Assembly: GCF_001647285.1 (NCBI RefSeq)
Contig: NZ_LRML01000004.1
Coordinates: 372,001-436,000 of the forward strand
Direction: 5' to 3'
DNA: 64,000 bases
DNA from: Rufibacter roseus
GTDB taxonomy: Bacteria > Bacteroidota > Bacteroidia > Cytophagales > Hymenobacteraceae
The notes under the pieces are model-generated. The model did no database searches, was not told the DNA's origin, and worked only from the letters and a program-made list of their open reading frames with translations. A program made the position numbers and the translations under genes. Of the stretch, positions 33,857 through 44,600 are shown in pieces. Every line of letters begins with the position of its first letter. Position 1 is the stretch's first letter.

Positions 33857-35392
33857 TTACTTCACTTTGGTTATTTGACCCAGCTCGGTAAAGTCCACGT
33901 CCAGCATGTTGGGTTGCTCAAATTTCATTTCGGCTACTTCGCCTTTGGCGTTAAGGGTAAAAGTGACAAAGCCTTTAGGTACCATTGGGTCACGCCAGTT
34001 CAGCTCAAAGGTATTGTAATGCCAGTGCGACAAATCAGCGGTGAAAGAGGGTGTATGGGTGAAAGAAATTACCAACTTCTTACCTTCCTGCTTTACCTCA
34101 ATGTCTCCGTACATTTTATCACGGAATGTTCCGGTGTAGCTAGCAAAGTTTAACGGTTTGGTACCTTTTACGCGGGTTGCTGCTACTTTCTTGCGGTTCT
34201 CCTCAAGGGTATACTTTTTCTTGTCGCGGAGAGATTTGCGGGCGGTTTGGTAGGTTTGGTAAGATGGGTCTTGTATGGCTTGCCCAACCATGTTCAGGGT
34301 GAGCGCCACCGCAGCCGGTTCTTCAGTGTTAGACAAAGCAATAATCCCAAATTTCTTGTCAGTGACCATTTCCAGGTTCGCCACCATGCCGTCTACGCCG
34401 CCGCTGTGCTCCACCACTTTGTGCCCGTTTTTAGGCGTTACCCACCACCCAAAAGCATAGGAAGAAAACTCGTTATGAATGGGCTTGGGGAAGATGGGAA
34501 AAAACGTATGCGGCTTTAAAATCTCTTCCATCGTCTTTTCACGCACCAGAGTATCACCGTTGATCACGCCCTTGTTCAGCATCAGCTTCATGTATTGAGC
34601 CATGTCTTTGGCGGTAGAGTAAATAGAACCGGCCGGCCCAATATTGTCGTGGTTACGATGCGCCACGGTAATCACGCTAAAATGAGCGTCTTTTGAATGC
34701 GGCGTGGTAATGTTCTTGTTGCTGACAATGTCTTGGTACCGGCTGAAGGTGTGGTTCATGCCCAGCGGCTTAAATAGTCGCTCTTTGATGAAATCATCCC
34801 AACTTTGGCCCGTCACAACTGCCACTATCTCGCCCCCAGCCACAAAAGTGAGATTCTGGTAGGCAGCCGTTGTTCTGAATTCAGAAACAGGCGGCAGGTC
34901 TTTCATTTTACGGATGACCTGCTCACGGTTCAGGTCAGAACCATACCACAGCAAGCCGCCGGCGGTTGGTTTAAGGCCGCTTTTGTGGGTCATGAGGTCA
35001 CGGATGGTGAAGGCGTTAGTCACCTCGGGCGCATACATCTGGAAATACGGCAGATAATCAGTCACCTTATCGTCCCACTTTATTTTGCCTTCGTCTACCA
35101 ACATGCCCAGCGAGAGTGCCGTAATGGACTTGGAGATAGAACCTATGCCGAACAAGGTATTCTCATCTACTGGCTCCTGCTTGCCTTTGGTCTTAGTACC
35201 GAGGGCGTTCAGATACACCACGTCAGTACCTTTCACAATGGCCACCGACATTGCAGGTACCTCAAAGTCAGTCATGAGCTGCCGGATAGCGGTGTCAAGG
35301 GAGTCTTTGTTAATGCGCTGACCTTGAGCAACGGTTACGGAAAAAAAGGCAACCACTGCCAGATACAGGTGCATTCTTTTGAATGTGAGCAT
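33857..35392 (-). CDS. Serine hydrolase (beta-lactamase fold) with DUF3471
   Basis: A 511-residue exported protein, signal MLTFKRMHLYLAVVAFFSVTVAQG. Catalytic motifs are intact: S85-I-S-K88, Y178-Q-N180 and HSG in VVEHSGGVDGM. The C-terminal DUF3471 region is like that of 32216-33751, and the two are paralogues of equal length. It lies just downstream of the dipeptide epimerase gene, which suggests that both work on small peptides. The exact substrate is not readable. Confidence 0.88.
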   Translation of the reverse strand: MLTFKRMHLYLAVVAFFSVTVAQGQRINKDSLDTAIRQLMTDFEVPAMSVAIVKGTDVVYLNALGTKTKGKQEPVDENTLFGIGSISKSITALSLGMLVDEGKIKWDDKVTDYLPYFQMYAPEVTNAFTIRDLMTHKSGLKPTAGGLLWYGSDLNREQVIRKMKDLPPVSEFRTTAAYQNLTFVAGGEIVAVVTGQSWDDFIKERLFKPLGMNHTFSRYQDIVSNKNITTPHSKDAHFSVITVAHRNHDNIGPAGSIYSTAKDMAQYMKLMLNKGVINGDTLVREKTMEEILKPHTFFPIFPKPIHNEFSSYAFGWWVTPKNGHKVVEHSGGVDGMVANLEMVTDKKFGIIALSNTEEPAAVALTLNMVGQAIQDPSYQTYQTARKSLRDKKKYTLEENRKKVAATRVKGTKPLNFASYTGTFRDKMYGDIEVKQEGKKLVISFTHTPSFTADLSHWHYNTFELNWRDPMVPKGFVTFTLNAKGEVAEMKFEQPNMLDVDFTELGQITKVK

Positions 35393-35506
35393 TAGTTTAG
35401 ATGTATTTTATTACCTGTGTTGAATTAGTCTATTTTCCATGGCGCGGAGGTAACTCCCCTTCCTTTCTACCAGTACCGTCAAGTGCCATGATTGTGGTTT
35501 CGTCTG

Positions 35507-35546
35507 CTGTTTTCGGCCTTTTTTTCAAAAAACAGGCTGAAAACGG
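35507..35546. repeat. Dispersed palindrome family, copy 15
   Basis: CTGTTTTCGGCCTTTTTTT, loop, AAAAAACAGGCTGAAAACGG. Follows the dipeptide epimerase gene (minus strand). Confidence 0.8.
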
Positions 35547-35564
35547 TTTATAAATCCAGCCGAG

Positions 35565-36662
35565 TTATACCGTAAATTTCTCGCAATTCTTCAGGAAAGC
35601 CTCATCTACATCGGCGCCAATGCCAATCTGGTCTTCCATCTCCATCAGGAATCCATTGTAGCTGACACCACCTACCACCGGGTCTTCCAGCGGACCAGTC
35701 ATGCAGCTGTCCAGGTCAAAAAATTGTAGCGTGGGGTTGGCGTAGGCGAAGTGGAGATTGGCGCTTAATGCCAAACGACTTTCCAGCATGCAGCCAATCA
35801 TGCAGGGCGTGTTATTTTTTTCAGCGATATCGGCAATACGTTGGGCTTCGGCTATGCCCCCAGATTTTGCGAATTTGATGTTCAGGTAATCTGTGGCTCC
35901 CTTGGCAATGAGCTTGCGGGCATCGTGGTGGTGATAGCAACTTTCATCAGCCATAATTTTCACCGGCGACTTCTGCACCAGCTCCGGCAGGTAATCATCA
36001 TACCAGGTGCGCATGGGTTGCTCACAAAATTGAATATCCAACTCTTCCATGGCCTGAAAAGCATAACCGGCTTCATCGAATTCCCAGCCCTGGTTGGCGT
36101 CTAGCCGTAGCTTTATTTCCGGCCCCACCGCTTGCCGGATGGCTCTAATTCTCTCTAGGTCTTCATTCACGCCTTTGCCCAACTTCACTTTTATCATGCT
36201 GGCACCCTTAGACTTGAATTCTTTGGCTTGGGTTGCCATTTCTTCTGGGCTGGAAATGCCAATGGTAATATCAGTTTCTATGCTGCGCTTGCTGCCGCCC
36301 AGGTACTGGTACAGCGGTTGATTGGCCGCTTTGGCCGCCAAATCATACAAGGCCATATCAAAGGCGCTTTTGGCGGTGGGGTTGTAGGCGGTGTAAAGGT
36401 TCAACTCATGCAGGCGGCCCGGAATATCAGAAGCGTCTTTCCCTTTCCAGATCTTAGCGAAATCTTTGGCCATAGCCAGACAAGTTTCCTGGGTCTCCCC
36501 CACCACTACCGGAAAAGCCGAGCACTCGCCCACGCCGTAAAGCCCCTGGTCAGTGTGCACTCTAATGAGCACGTTTTGGGTGGCGGTCATGGTGCCGGTG
36601 GCAATGGTGAAAGGCTCCATTTTAATGCTGAACCGGTAAATGTCTATATGCGTGATTTTCAT
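35565..36662 (-). CDS. Dipeptide epimerase (L-Ala-D/L-Glu epimerase type)
   Basis: A 365-residue cytoplasmic enolase-superfamily enzyme. The capping domain is N-terminal and the barrel carries K158-V-K160 (KxK), the metal ligands D188, E214 and D239, a second-half lysine (K263 or K266) and CMLES. The D316-L-D318 motif, which binds the dipeptide amino group, marks the dipeptide epimerase branch. These enzymes convert L-Ala-D-Glu from peptidoglycan into L-Ala-L-Glu so that normal peptidases can use it; other dipeptide specificities exist. It lies beside the VanX-like dipeptidase. Confidence 0.92.
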   Translation of the reverse strand: MKITHIDIYRFSIKMEPFTIATGTMTATQNVLIRVHTDQGLYGVGECSAFPVVVGETQETCLAMAKDFAKIWKGKDASDIPGRLHELNLYTAYNPTAKSAFDMALYDLAAKAANQPLYQYLGGSKRSIETDITIGISSPEEMATQAKEFKSKGASMIKVKLGKGVNEDLERIRAIRQAVGPEIKLRLDANQGWEFDEAGYAFQAMEELDIQFCEQPMRTWYDDYLPELVQKSPVKIMADESCYHHHDARKLIAKGATDYLNIKFAKSGGIAEAQRIADIAEKNNTPCMIGCMLESRLALSANLHFAYANPTLQFFDLDSCMTGPLEDPVVGGVSYNGFLMEMEDQIGIGADVDEAFLKNCEKFTV

Positions 36663-36739
36663 TTTTGGATGTTAGTAGGTAGATGGTAGACGAGGGACTT
36701 CTCGTTTAAACATCTGCAAATTTAGTAGTAGTTGGAGTA

Positions 36740-36781
36740 GCTGTTTTCGGCCTCTTTTATAAAAAACAGCCCAGAAACAGC
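36740..36781. repeat. Dispersed palindrome family, copy 16
   Basis: GCTGTTTTCGGCCTCTTTT, loop, AAAAACAGCCCAGAAACAGC; outer GCTG/CAGC arms pair. Between the VanX-like gene and the epimerase gene, inside the co-directional island. Confidence 0.8.
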
Positions 36782-36789
36782 GTTAGATT

Positions 36790-37509
36790 TTACTGTTTAG
36801 TTTTGTTGAGTTCTTCAAAGGAAATATCCATGACCGGATGCTCTTTCCAACCTGAGAAGTCAAAGTGCCACCATTCATCGGGGTATATTTCGAAGCCGTG
36901 CTTGAGCATGACCTCCTGCAACAGCTGGCGGTTTTTCAACACTTTCTTGGGAAGTTTGGCATACTGAGAGTGCGCCTGAGGCGAGAACTCGTCAAAAGGC
37001 GTAGGCATTTTCAGCTCTTTGCCAGTCTTCAAATCAACCAGCGTTAAATCTACCGCGCAGCCCCGGTTATGTCTTGAACCGCGGTAAGGTGATGCCACAA
37101 ACACCGTGTCTCTTACTTTCTCATAGAAAGCCACCGTAACGGCATAAGGGCGGTAGGCATCATAAATCTTCAGGCCTACACCCTGTTTTTTCAGCTCTTC
37201 CTGCACCGCCTGTAGCGCCTTAGCCGCCGGCAAACTCAAAAACGCCCCCGCCGATTGGTACATAGGCTCGCCCATGAGGTTGTTGGAAGTGGCGTAGCGG
37301 ATGTCTAGCTGAATGTTGGGGATGTACTGTTTGAGTGCCACCAATGCTACAGAGGAATCTTGCCGCACCAGTGCCTCATACTCAGTTAAGTCAGAGACAG
37401 TCTTCAGGCGGTATTTCTCAAAATTGGTCTGCCCAAAAGCCTGTAGGCCATACTGGCTCACCAAGAGGGAAAAAAGAAAAAGCCACCATTTTCTGTAAAG
37501 TTTGAGCAT
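36790..37509 (-). CDS. D-Ala-D-Ala dipeptidase (M15D, VanX-like)
   Basis: A 239-residue zinc dipeptidase. A signal peptide or anchor (about residues 1-26) places it outside the cytoplasm. Zinc ligands are H147 and D154 (SRHNRGCAVDLTL) and H215; E212 in DEWWHFDF is the catalytic base, and R120 (DAYRPY) matches the VanX substrate arginine. It hydrolyses D-Ala-D-Ala. With no VanA/VanH ligase genes here it is more likely nutritional or cell-wall recycling than glycopeptide resistance. The dipeptide epimerase is the next gene downstream. Confidence 0.92.
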   Translation of the reverse strand: MLKLYRKWWLFLFSLLVSQYGLQAFGQTNFEKYRLKTVSDLTEYEALVRQDSSVALVALKQYIPNIQLDIRYATSNNLMGEPMYQSAGAFLSLPAAKALQAVQEELKKQGVGLKIYDAYRPYAVTVAFYEKVRDTVFVASPYRGSRHNRGCAVDLTLVDLKTGKELKMPTPFDEFSPQAHSQYAKLPKKVLKNRQLLQEVMLKHGFEIYPDEWWHFDFSGWKEHPVMDISFEELNKTKQ

Positions 37510-37549
37510 AGACTTGCGCTTTTTTAAAAGAAACCTGAGCTAAAAAAAA

Positions 37550-37581
37550 CGCCAACCTGTCCCTTTCAGAACTGGTTGGCG
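37550..37581 (-). terminator. Terminator of the lipoprotein serine hydrolase gene
   Basis: CGCCAACC / GGTTGGCG stem, followed on the minus strand by eight T residues. Starts 8 bp after the stop codon at 37589, so it separates this gene from the VanX-like gene. Confidence 0.9.
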
Positions 37582-37588
37582 GTAAAAC

Positions 37589-38767
37589 TTATTTCTGGAA
37601 CAAATCTTTAGAAGGCCATTTCACATTAGAGTTGTTCATGGTCTTCCACATTATTTGCTCAATGTCGGCATCCATGGTGGTGGCGGTGGTTCTGGTGTTG
37701 GTTAAGATTACCCAATTGTACCCAGTAGACAAACGGGCCATAAAAGTAACCGTGCCTGGCAATGCCCCGCTGTGCCACCAGTGACCGGCGTTGTTCACCA
37801 TCCAACCTAAGGCATAGTTGGCTCTTTGCGGCGAAGGTGTAGTCATGATCTCAGTACTTTGGCCGGTCAGTAAATCAAGTTTTGAACTGAAACCGTCTAC
37901 ATGCACTAAGAAACGGGCTAAATCATTAGCGGAGGAAATCCATCCGCCGTGGGCATCCATGCGGGCAATTTGGTAACGATATGGGTCCCCTCCCTGCTGA
38001 CCGTAATATTTCACCTCATTGGCTTTTCTGTCACCCAAGGTGTTGCCGCCAATCTGCATGTTTTTAATCCCCATGGGCTGAAAGATGGAAGTCTTTACAT
38101 ATTCTTCATAAGATTTGCCGCTAACCTTTTCAATGACCCTTCCTAAAATATTATACCCGAAGTTGGAGTAGGCGTAGGCTGTACCGGGGGCGTTGTTTAA
38201 CCCTCGGTTATCTAGCGTCCAGGAGATAAGTTCTTGGGCCGACAGATTAGGGTTTGTGAACATGGGATCGTTGTTATCATTGGTCCAGCCGCCCGCGGTG
38301 TGTTGCAGAAGGTGTTTAACGGTAATATCGGTAATACCGCTTTGGTAAGGTTGGGTGCCGTATTGGGTGCCTAATATTCCGTTAGCGCCAAACACTTTAT
38401 CGGTTAAAGCCAGCTTGTTGTCTTCTACTAATCTCATGATAGCCACTGCCGTTATTGGCTTAGACAAGCTGGCAATTCTGAATAGTTTGGTGGTGTCTAC
38501 AATGGCAGAAGCTTCTTTATCGGCTAAGCCGTAGCCTTTGGAATAGATTAGCTTTCCGTCTTTGGTCACGGCCACTTGTACGCCGGGCACGTTATGCCGC
38601 CCCATAAAAGCACTTACTTCATTATCTATTTCAGCTATGGCCACAGGATCACCCGGGTTCACCGGGGGAGGAGTAACAATAGGCGCTGGATCTTTCTTTT
38701 TATCTCCGCAGGAAAAAACTGTAAAAGTGCCTACCGCCAACAAAAGGTAAATCGGAAATTTCTTCAT
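37589..38767 (-). CDS. Lipoprotein serine hydrolase (beta-lactamase fold)
   Basis: A 392-residue protein; lipobox ending S-C20, so membrane-anchored, with a proline-rich linker after it. The catalytic set is complete: S100-L-S-K103, Y200-S-N202 and HSG in WWHSGALPG. No DUF3471 domain. It is a close paralogue of the next gene upstream (38887-40053); long stretches such as DNNDPMFTNP and NFGYNILGRVIEKV are almost the same. Probably a D-amino-acid peptidase or esterase acting on imported or surface peptides. Confidence 0.88.
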   Translation of the reverse strand: MKKFPIYLLLAVGTFTVFSCGDKKKDPAPIVTPPPVNPGDPVAIAEIDNEVSAFMGRHNVPGVQVAVTKDGKLIYSKGYGLADKEASAIVDTTKLFRIASLSKPITAVAIMRLVEDNKLALTDKVFGANGILGTQYGTQPYQSGITDITVKHLLQHTAGGWTNDNNDPMFTNPNLSAQELISWTLDNRGLNNAPGTAYAYSNFGYNILGRVIEKVSGKSYEEYVKTSIFQPMGIKNMQIGGNTLGDRKANEVKYYGQQGGDPYRYQIARMDAHGGWISSANDLARFLVHVDGFSSKLDLLTGQSTEIMTTPSPQRANYALGWMVNNAGHWWHSGALPGTVTFMARLSTGYNWVILTNTRTTATTMDADIEQIMWKTMNNSNVKWPSKDLFQK

Positions 38768-38886
38768 TGTAGTAATTAAATATAACTGCTCTCTTCTTTA
38801 TTCAACCTCACTACTCTTTATAACATTCAAAGCGAAGCCGTTATTATGTCTTTTAAACCTTTGGGAAAGCTCTGCTGAAACCGTTT

Positions 38887-40053
38887 TTAAAAAAGATCTT
38901 GGTTTGGCCAAACGGTGGTGGAGTCATTGATTGCCGTCCAGACCAACCGGTCTATGTCTTTTCCGAAGTCTGGATTAGTAGTTCTGGTGTTGGTTAAGAT
39001 GGCCCAACTAAATCCCCCGGAAGTTCTGGCCAACATGGTAAAAGTGCCAGGCAATGATCCGGTGTGCCACCAACTATTTCTTTCATTCACCATCCAACCC
39101 AAAGCATATCTTGGATTCACCGTAGAGGCGGTTGTCATTTGTTCAATGCTTTCTGGCTTAAGCACATCCGGTTTAGAGGCGAAGCCATCCACGAAAGCGG
39201 TAAGCTTCACTAAATCAGTGGCATTTGCTAACCAACCGCCGTGAGCGTCCATACGGGTGATGTTGTAGATATAGGGTTGCCCCCCCTGCTGGCCGTAATA
39301 TTTTACTTCGTTGGGTTTGCGGTCAGCAAGTGTGTTGCCGCCCACTTGCATGGAAGTAATGCCCAAAGGTTTCAAAATTTCGGTTTGAACATACTGTTCA
39401 TACGTCTGGCCGGTCACCTTCTCAATAATACGACCTAAAATGCTATACCCAAAGTTAGAGTAGGCGTAGGCGGTACCAGGTGTGTTATCTAGGGGGCGGT
39501 TGTCCAGTGTCCACGTAATTAGTTCATCAGCGGTCATGGTGGGGTTGGTGAACATGGGGTCATTGTTGTCATTCACCCAGCCACCGCTGGTGTGGTTTAA
39601 CAGCTGCCGTACGGTAATGTCCGTGATTCCTTTGCTGTAGGGCTTTGTCCCGTAGGTGGTTCCTAAAATACCGCCAGTACCAAATACTTTGGCGTCTAAG
39701 GAAATTTTACCCTCTTCGGCCAACTTCACAAATGCTATCCCTGTGATAGGTTTGGAGATGCTGGCTATCCGGAACAGGCTGCTAGGCGTTACCGGCTCCC
39801 GTGCCTCCACATCAGCGTAACCGTATCCTTTTACATGTACCAAACGACCGTCTTTGGTGATGGCTATAGAAACGCCAGGCACATTGTGCTTTCTCATGAA
39901 GGCATGCACGGCACTGTCTACCTGCGGCACCGGCTGTATCACTTTTGCAGTGGCTGGAGAGGCAGTTTTTGTGGCAGTGGCACCATTGTCAGCACATGAA
40001 CCGAGTACCATAAAAGAAGCCACTAAAAGAAGCGTAGTATTGAAACGTAACAT
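38887..40053 (-). CDS. Lipoprotein serine hydrolase (beta-lactamase fold), paralogue
   Basis: A 388-residue lipoprotein (lipid anchor C20, MLRFNTTLLLVASFMVLGSC). Motifs S98-I-S-K101, Y198-S-N200 and HTG in WWHTGSLPG are intact. It lies directly downstream of susD on the same strand, 168 bp apart, and next to its paralogue. Such surface or periplasmic hydrolases beside SusCD pairs usually trim the ligand that the pair imports. Confidence 0.88.
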   Translation of the reverse strand: MLRFNTTLLLVASFMVLGSCADNGATATKTASPATAKVIQPVPQVDSAVHAFMRKHNVPGVSIAITKDGRLVHVKGYGYADVEAREPVTPSSLFRIASISKPITGIAFVKLAEEGKISLDAKVFGTGGILGTTYGTKPYSKGITDITVRQLLNHTSGGWVNDNNDPMFTNPTMTADELITWTLDNRPLDNTPGTAYAYSNFGYSILGRIIEKVTGQTYEQYVQTEILKPLGITSMQVGGNTLADRKPNEVKYYGQQGGQPYIYNITRMDAHGGWLANATDLVKLTAFVDGFASKPDVLKPESIEQMTTASTVNPRYALGWMVNERNSWWHTGSLPGTFTMLARTSGGFSWAILTNTRTTNPDFGKDIDRLVWTAINDSTTVWPNQDLF

Positions 40054-40221
40054 GTTTGTTTGTAGCAGTTGGGCTGCAGGCAGCCTTTGTGTGAATGTTG
40101 TTCTTTCCTTCTTATTTCCTAGCCTCTATAAAGCCTCTGGAAAGAGAGACGGTCTACCATCTATCAAAGATTGTAGACGTCTTGATAGGCAGGCTGTGTC
40201 TAGCAGCTGCCGGCTGGTGTT

Positions 40222-41649
40222 TTATAAATAACCTGGGTTTTGCTCAATGTTCGGGTTAGCGTTTATTTCCGCAATAGGAATTGGCAACACCAGCCGGTCA
40301 TCATTGTAAGGGATTACCTCAGAAGAAGTAGCTCTGATTAAGGTTACGTCTTTCTTTTTGCGGGTAAGGTCAAACAAGCGATTTCCTTCAAAAGCTAGTT
40401 CTTTCCTTCTTTCCAGAAGGATTCTGTCTACCAGTTCTTCTCCCGTGAGCAGCACCTTTAAAGCTGTTGGGTCAGCTCTTCTCATAACCTCATAAAGGTC
40501 ATCCTGCGCTAAATTACTTTTACCTTGTTCTGCGCGGGCCTCGGCTCTAATTAAATATACCTCAGCCAGCCGAAGCACTTTTATATTATCGTCTTGGGTG
40601 CTAAGGCCTTTCGGGTATTTGTGTACAATGTAGGCAGGGTTGTCTACCCCTCTGCGGCCTACCTGAATAAGGGTTCTCCTCACATCTGTTAAGGAGTACG
40701 TGTTGTACAAGTCAGCGGTGGTAAGTATGTCACCATACTGGCCTTGCTCGTACATCATGCCTATTCCGTTCACACCAGCCTTGTCTACGTTGGTGTTTTC
40801 AATTTCAAAAATCGACTCAGTGCTGAAATCAAACCGCCAGCTGTTTTGGTACTGATTTGTTGGAAGAAGGCTATAAGTACCGCCAGAAATCACTTCAGTA
40901 GCATATCGTTCAGCTTCTGCCCAGTCCTCCATGTACAAGTACGCTTTAGAGAGTAAGGCTTTGGCGGCATCTGGTGTGAAACGGCCGTTTTTGCGGTATT
41001 TTTCTCCGTTAGGAGCCATTAACTGGATAGCCTTCTCTAAGTCTTTAATGATCTGGGTATACACCTGCTGCACGGTATTGCGCGAAGGCGAGATGATCTC
41101 TGTTTGCGGCTCAGTAATAACCGGCACCCCTAAATGCGAAGCATCTGCGGTAGCATTGTAAGGCTTGGCAAAAAAACGCACCAAATCAAAATGCGCCAAG
41201 GCTCTGGCCGCATACATTTCACCTATTATTTGATTGGCGGTTCCTTGCTGAGCGGGGTTAAGGTTGAGCCGCTCACCACTGGCAATGGCTAAATTGGCAT
41301 TTGCAATCACACCATACATGGAAGCCCAAGCTCCCTGTGCATAGCCATCTTGGTTATTTACCTCCAGCGCATCATAATTGGTGTAGAATCCAACATTTTG
41401 TCTGCTTACAAAAGCATTATCGGTCATTAGATCAGGTAGCAGAATAAAAGTACGGTTATAATAACCGGCACTCTGGAAACCACTGTACACTCCGTTGGCG
41501 GCATTGGTTAAAGAGGGTAAATCTTTCACCGTGGTGCCCACGTCTAAGCTGTTAGCATTTTCTAAATCAAGAAAATCTGAGCAGGCACCTAAATTAAGGG
41601 CAAAGGCAACCAACACTATGGGTTTTGAAATATTCTTAAGCATTCTCAT
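40222..41649 (-). CDS. RagB/SusD-family outer-membrane lipoprotein
   Basis: A 475-residue surface lipoprotein; signal ending LGAC (about residue 23) followed by SDFLDL, the usual SusD start. TPR-like helices and the family C-terminus (RRKELAFEGNRLFDLTRK, then LPIPIAEINANPNIEQNPGY) are clear. It acts as the lid and ligand binder of the SusC channel encoded 13 bp upstream. The ligand is not proven; the neighbouring peptidases favour peptides or muropeptides over glycans. Confidence 0.95.
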   Translation of the reverse strand: MRMLKNISKPIVLVAFALNLGACSDFLDLENANSLDVGTTVKDLPSLTNAANGVYSGFQSAGYYNRTFILLPDLMTDNAFVSRQNVGFYTNYDALEVNNQDGYAQGAWASMYGVIANANLAIASGERLNLNPAQQGTANQIIGEMYAARALAHFDLVRFFAKPYNATADASHLGVPVITEPQTEIISPSRNTVQQVYTQIIKDLEKAIQLMAPNGEKYRKNGRFTPDAAKALLSKAYLYMEDWAEAERYATEVISGGTYSLLPTNQYQNSWRFDFSTESIFEIENTNVDKAGVNGIGMMYEQGQYGDILTTADLYNTYSLTDVRRTLIQVGRRGVDNPAYIVHKYPKGLSTQDDNIKVLRLAEVYLIRAEARAEQGKSNLAQDDLYEVMRRADPTALKVLLTGEELVDRILLERRKELAFEGNRLFDLTRKKKDVTLIRATSSEVIPYNDDRLVLPIPIAEINANPNIEQNPGYL

Positions 41650-41662
41650 AAGTCATCTTTGA

Positions 41663-44600
41663 TTAAAAGGACAAGTTCAAACCTACTGTTACCTGTTTTG
41701 AAACAGGCACCTGACCATTGTTTAAGCCTCCTAAATAACCTTCAGGGTCATAAGGGAGCAGGTCATCCTTCACATACGTCCATAAATTGTTTCCCCGTAC
41801 GTACACCTGCGCTCTGTTCACAAACCTTTTAAGAGGCAATTCATAGGCTAAGGTAATATCACGAAGTCTGATGTAGCTGCCATCATATAAGAAACGGCTA
41901 GAGTGTTGGTTTACTACCCCAGTCTGACTGTTACCATAAACTACTTTTGGAGTATTAGTAACATCACCTGGTTTTTGCCATCTGTTCTCATAGGTGATCC
42001 GGTCCATGGCGCCATAAATATTACTCACTCCAATGGCTCCGTCTGATGCAGTAAAGTGACCATAGTTGTCATAAATCTTGTTCCCGAAACTGTAGTAAAA
42101 CTGGAAACTTAAAGAGAGACCTTTAAAGCCGAAGGTATTAGTTAAACCCCCAAAGAAATCTGGCAAAGAACTTCCTTGGTTGAAAGGAAGGGCAGCATTG
42201 TAATCTGTGGTGGTAGCAGTCATGGTTTCATCAGTCCACCAAAGGCCTTCTCCGTTTTCTGGGTTTACTCCAGCCCAACCCTTCATCCAGTATTCATACA
42301 TTTCGCCTCCTTCTTCAAAAACGAAGAAACCGCTCAATATTCTTTCCTGAGACATTTTAAGAATTTCGTTTTTCTGGGTTGAGAAATTGAAGCTCGTTTC
42401 CCAGCTCAGGCCACCTTCAGAAGGTTTTAGGTTCTGTGATTTCAGGGTCAACTCTATACCGCTGTTTCTGAAGGAACCAATGTTTTTGGTTACGTTGGCT
42501 GGCCCTCCGTTAGTGAAAGAAACTGGCACCCCAAATAACAGGTCAGAGGTGGTTCTTGTGTAGTAGTCAAATGAACCGCTTATCCGGTAGTTAAACAATG
42601 AGAACTCTGCCCCAACATCAAATGGTTTGTTTTTCTCCCAGGAAAGGTTCCGGTTTTCTAGAGCACCAAGGCCGTATCCAGGCTGGTCGAAATAGTTGTG
42701 TCCTAGTCCGTAAAAGCCCATCCAGGCATACCAGTTACCTGGTTGGTTACCGCTGGTACCAAAGCTAGAACGTAGTTTCAAGGCATTTATGAACTCAAAA
42801 GACCTCATAAATTCTTCCTGTTCTACATTCCAGGCTACCCCCACAGAACCAAAGTTACCGTACTGCACATTTGGCCCAAAACGTGAAGATCCGTCTCTAC
42901 GGCCTGTCAGGTTCAGGTAATATTTGCCTTTGTAGTTAAAGCTGGTGTTAAGAAAGAATGAAAGCAAGGAGGTTTCATAAAGGTCTGAACCAACGTAATT
43001 TCTAACAGAAGCTCCGTCTAACACCTCAATAGAGGGGTCTACAAAGTTTGATGCCTCAGCGGCCACTCTTTTACGGACAGCTTTTTGAGCTTCTTGCCCC
43101 AAGGTTGCCTCTACCCCGAAATCACCGAACTGCTTTCTGAATTTCAAGAGGTTGGTAATATTCCAGTTGGTAACCATAGTAGCGTAGTTACCAGCAATAC
43201 CGTTGATAGCGGCGGCGTCGCTCCAAAGGGGATCCCAATACAGCTCTTCATCTCCGAAGTTGAAATCAATTCCGACTTTAGACTCAACAGAAAGCGGCTC
43301 AATTATTTTGAACTCCGCCCCCAGGTTACCTAGTAGCTGGTAGATTTTAGAGTTCTTCTTGTTTTCATTCACCAATATTTCGTTGTTATACAAGATACCA
43401 GTGTTATATGTACCATCTGCATTGTAAGGAGACACCCAAGGAACAGTAAGGCGAAGGTTCCGGATTGGATTCTGTCCCCACCATTGGGCATACATGGTGT
43501 TCATGTCTTGGTAGTTGGCACCTAATGAAGCATTTATATTTAGCCGGTCGTTGGCGCGGTGGGTTAAATTAAGGCGGGAATTCAATCGTTCATAATCCAC
43601 ACCTTTTACAACTGCCTCTTGATTGTAGTAGCCTCCGGACACAAAAAAAGTAGTTTTGTCAGTTCCGCCAGAAGCTGACAGGTTATACTGAGAGAAACTA
43701 CCGTCACGCAATATATAGTCAGCCCAGTCGGTGCTTACTTCAGGGTTATAGGTGCTGCTTTGGGTTCTTAAGAAAGCAATGGCGTCTTCTCTGGAGGTAA
43801 TATTTCTGGAAGAAACTATGTCAGGGCGATTGAAAACTCCCTCCACCAGTAGGTCTGTCATTTCAGTAGTGCTCAGAGGTTTTTGCTTATCAAACATGGT
43901 CATGGTATTGACTCCCTGCTGAACATTGAAGTCTATTTTTGTGTTGCCCGCTGAGCCTCTTTTGGTAGTAATGAGAATAACACCATTCGCACCTCTTGAC
44001 CCGTAAATGGATGTGGCAGAGGCATCTTTCAGCACGGTTACCGTCTCAATGTCATTTGGGTTGATACCGGCTAACGTATTAGAAGACCAGGCATAACCAG
44101 TGGCGGCCACATCGGTCATGGGTACTCCGTCAACCACAAAGAGTGGCTGGTTTGAGGCAGAGTAAGATCCCAACCCTCTGATGTTGATGTTCACAGCGGC
44201 ACCAGGTTGACCTGACCCCTGCGACACCTGCAAACCGGCAACGTTCCCTTGCAAGCTTTCCTGAAAAGAAGCCCTCGGTCTTGACTCCAGTTCCTCTCCG
44301 CCAACTGCCTCGGCGGAGCCGGTGAAAGAGGCTTTGGTTTGGGTTCCGTACGGCACCTGAATTACTACTTCTTTTAATTGGTTTACATCTTCTTTCAATT
44401 GAATGTTGATGGAGGTGCGACCGGCGGCCGGAACTTGGAGGGTTTCGTAGCCTATGTAGGTGAAGACAAGAGTAGCATTGGCATCTGGCACAGAAATATT
44501 ATAGTTCCCGTTTACATCTGTGCCAGATGCTGCGGTAGAACCTTCTACCCGTACAACTACCCCAGGCAATGGGGTACCTTCTTTGGCGCTTATCACTTTA

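Noticed and set aside
34805-35395. 196-residue plus-strand frame
   Set aside because: Antisense to the intact serine hydrolase gene; no recognisable domain.
36790-37509. Vancomycin resistance determinant
   Set aside because: A VanX-like dipeptidase is present, but no VanA/VanH/VanS/VanR genes are nearby; a nutritional role fits the neighbours better.
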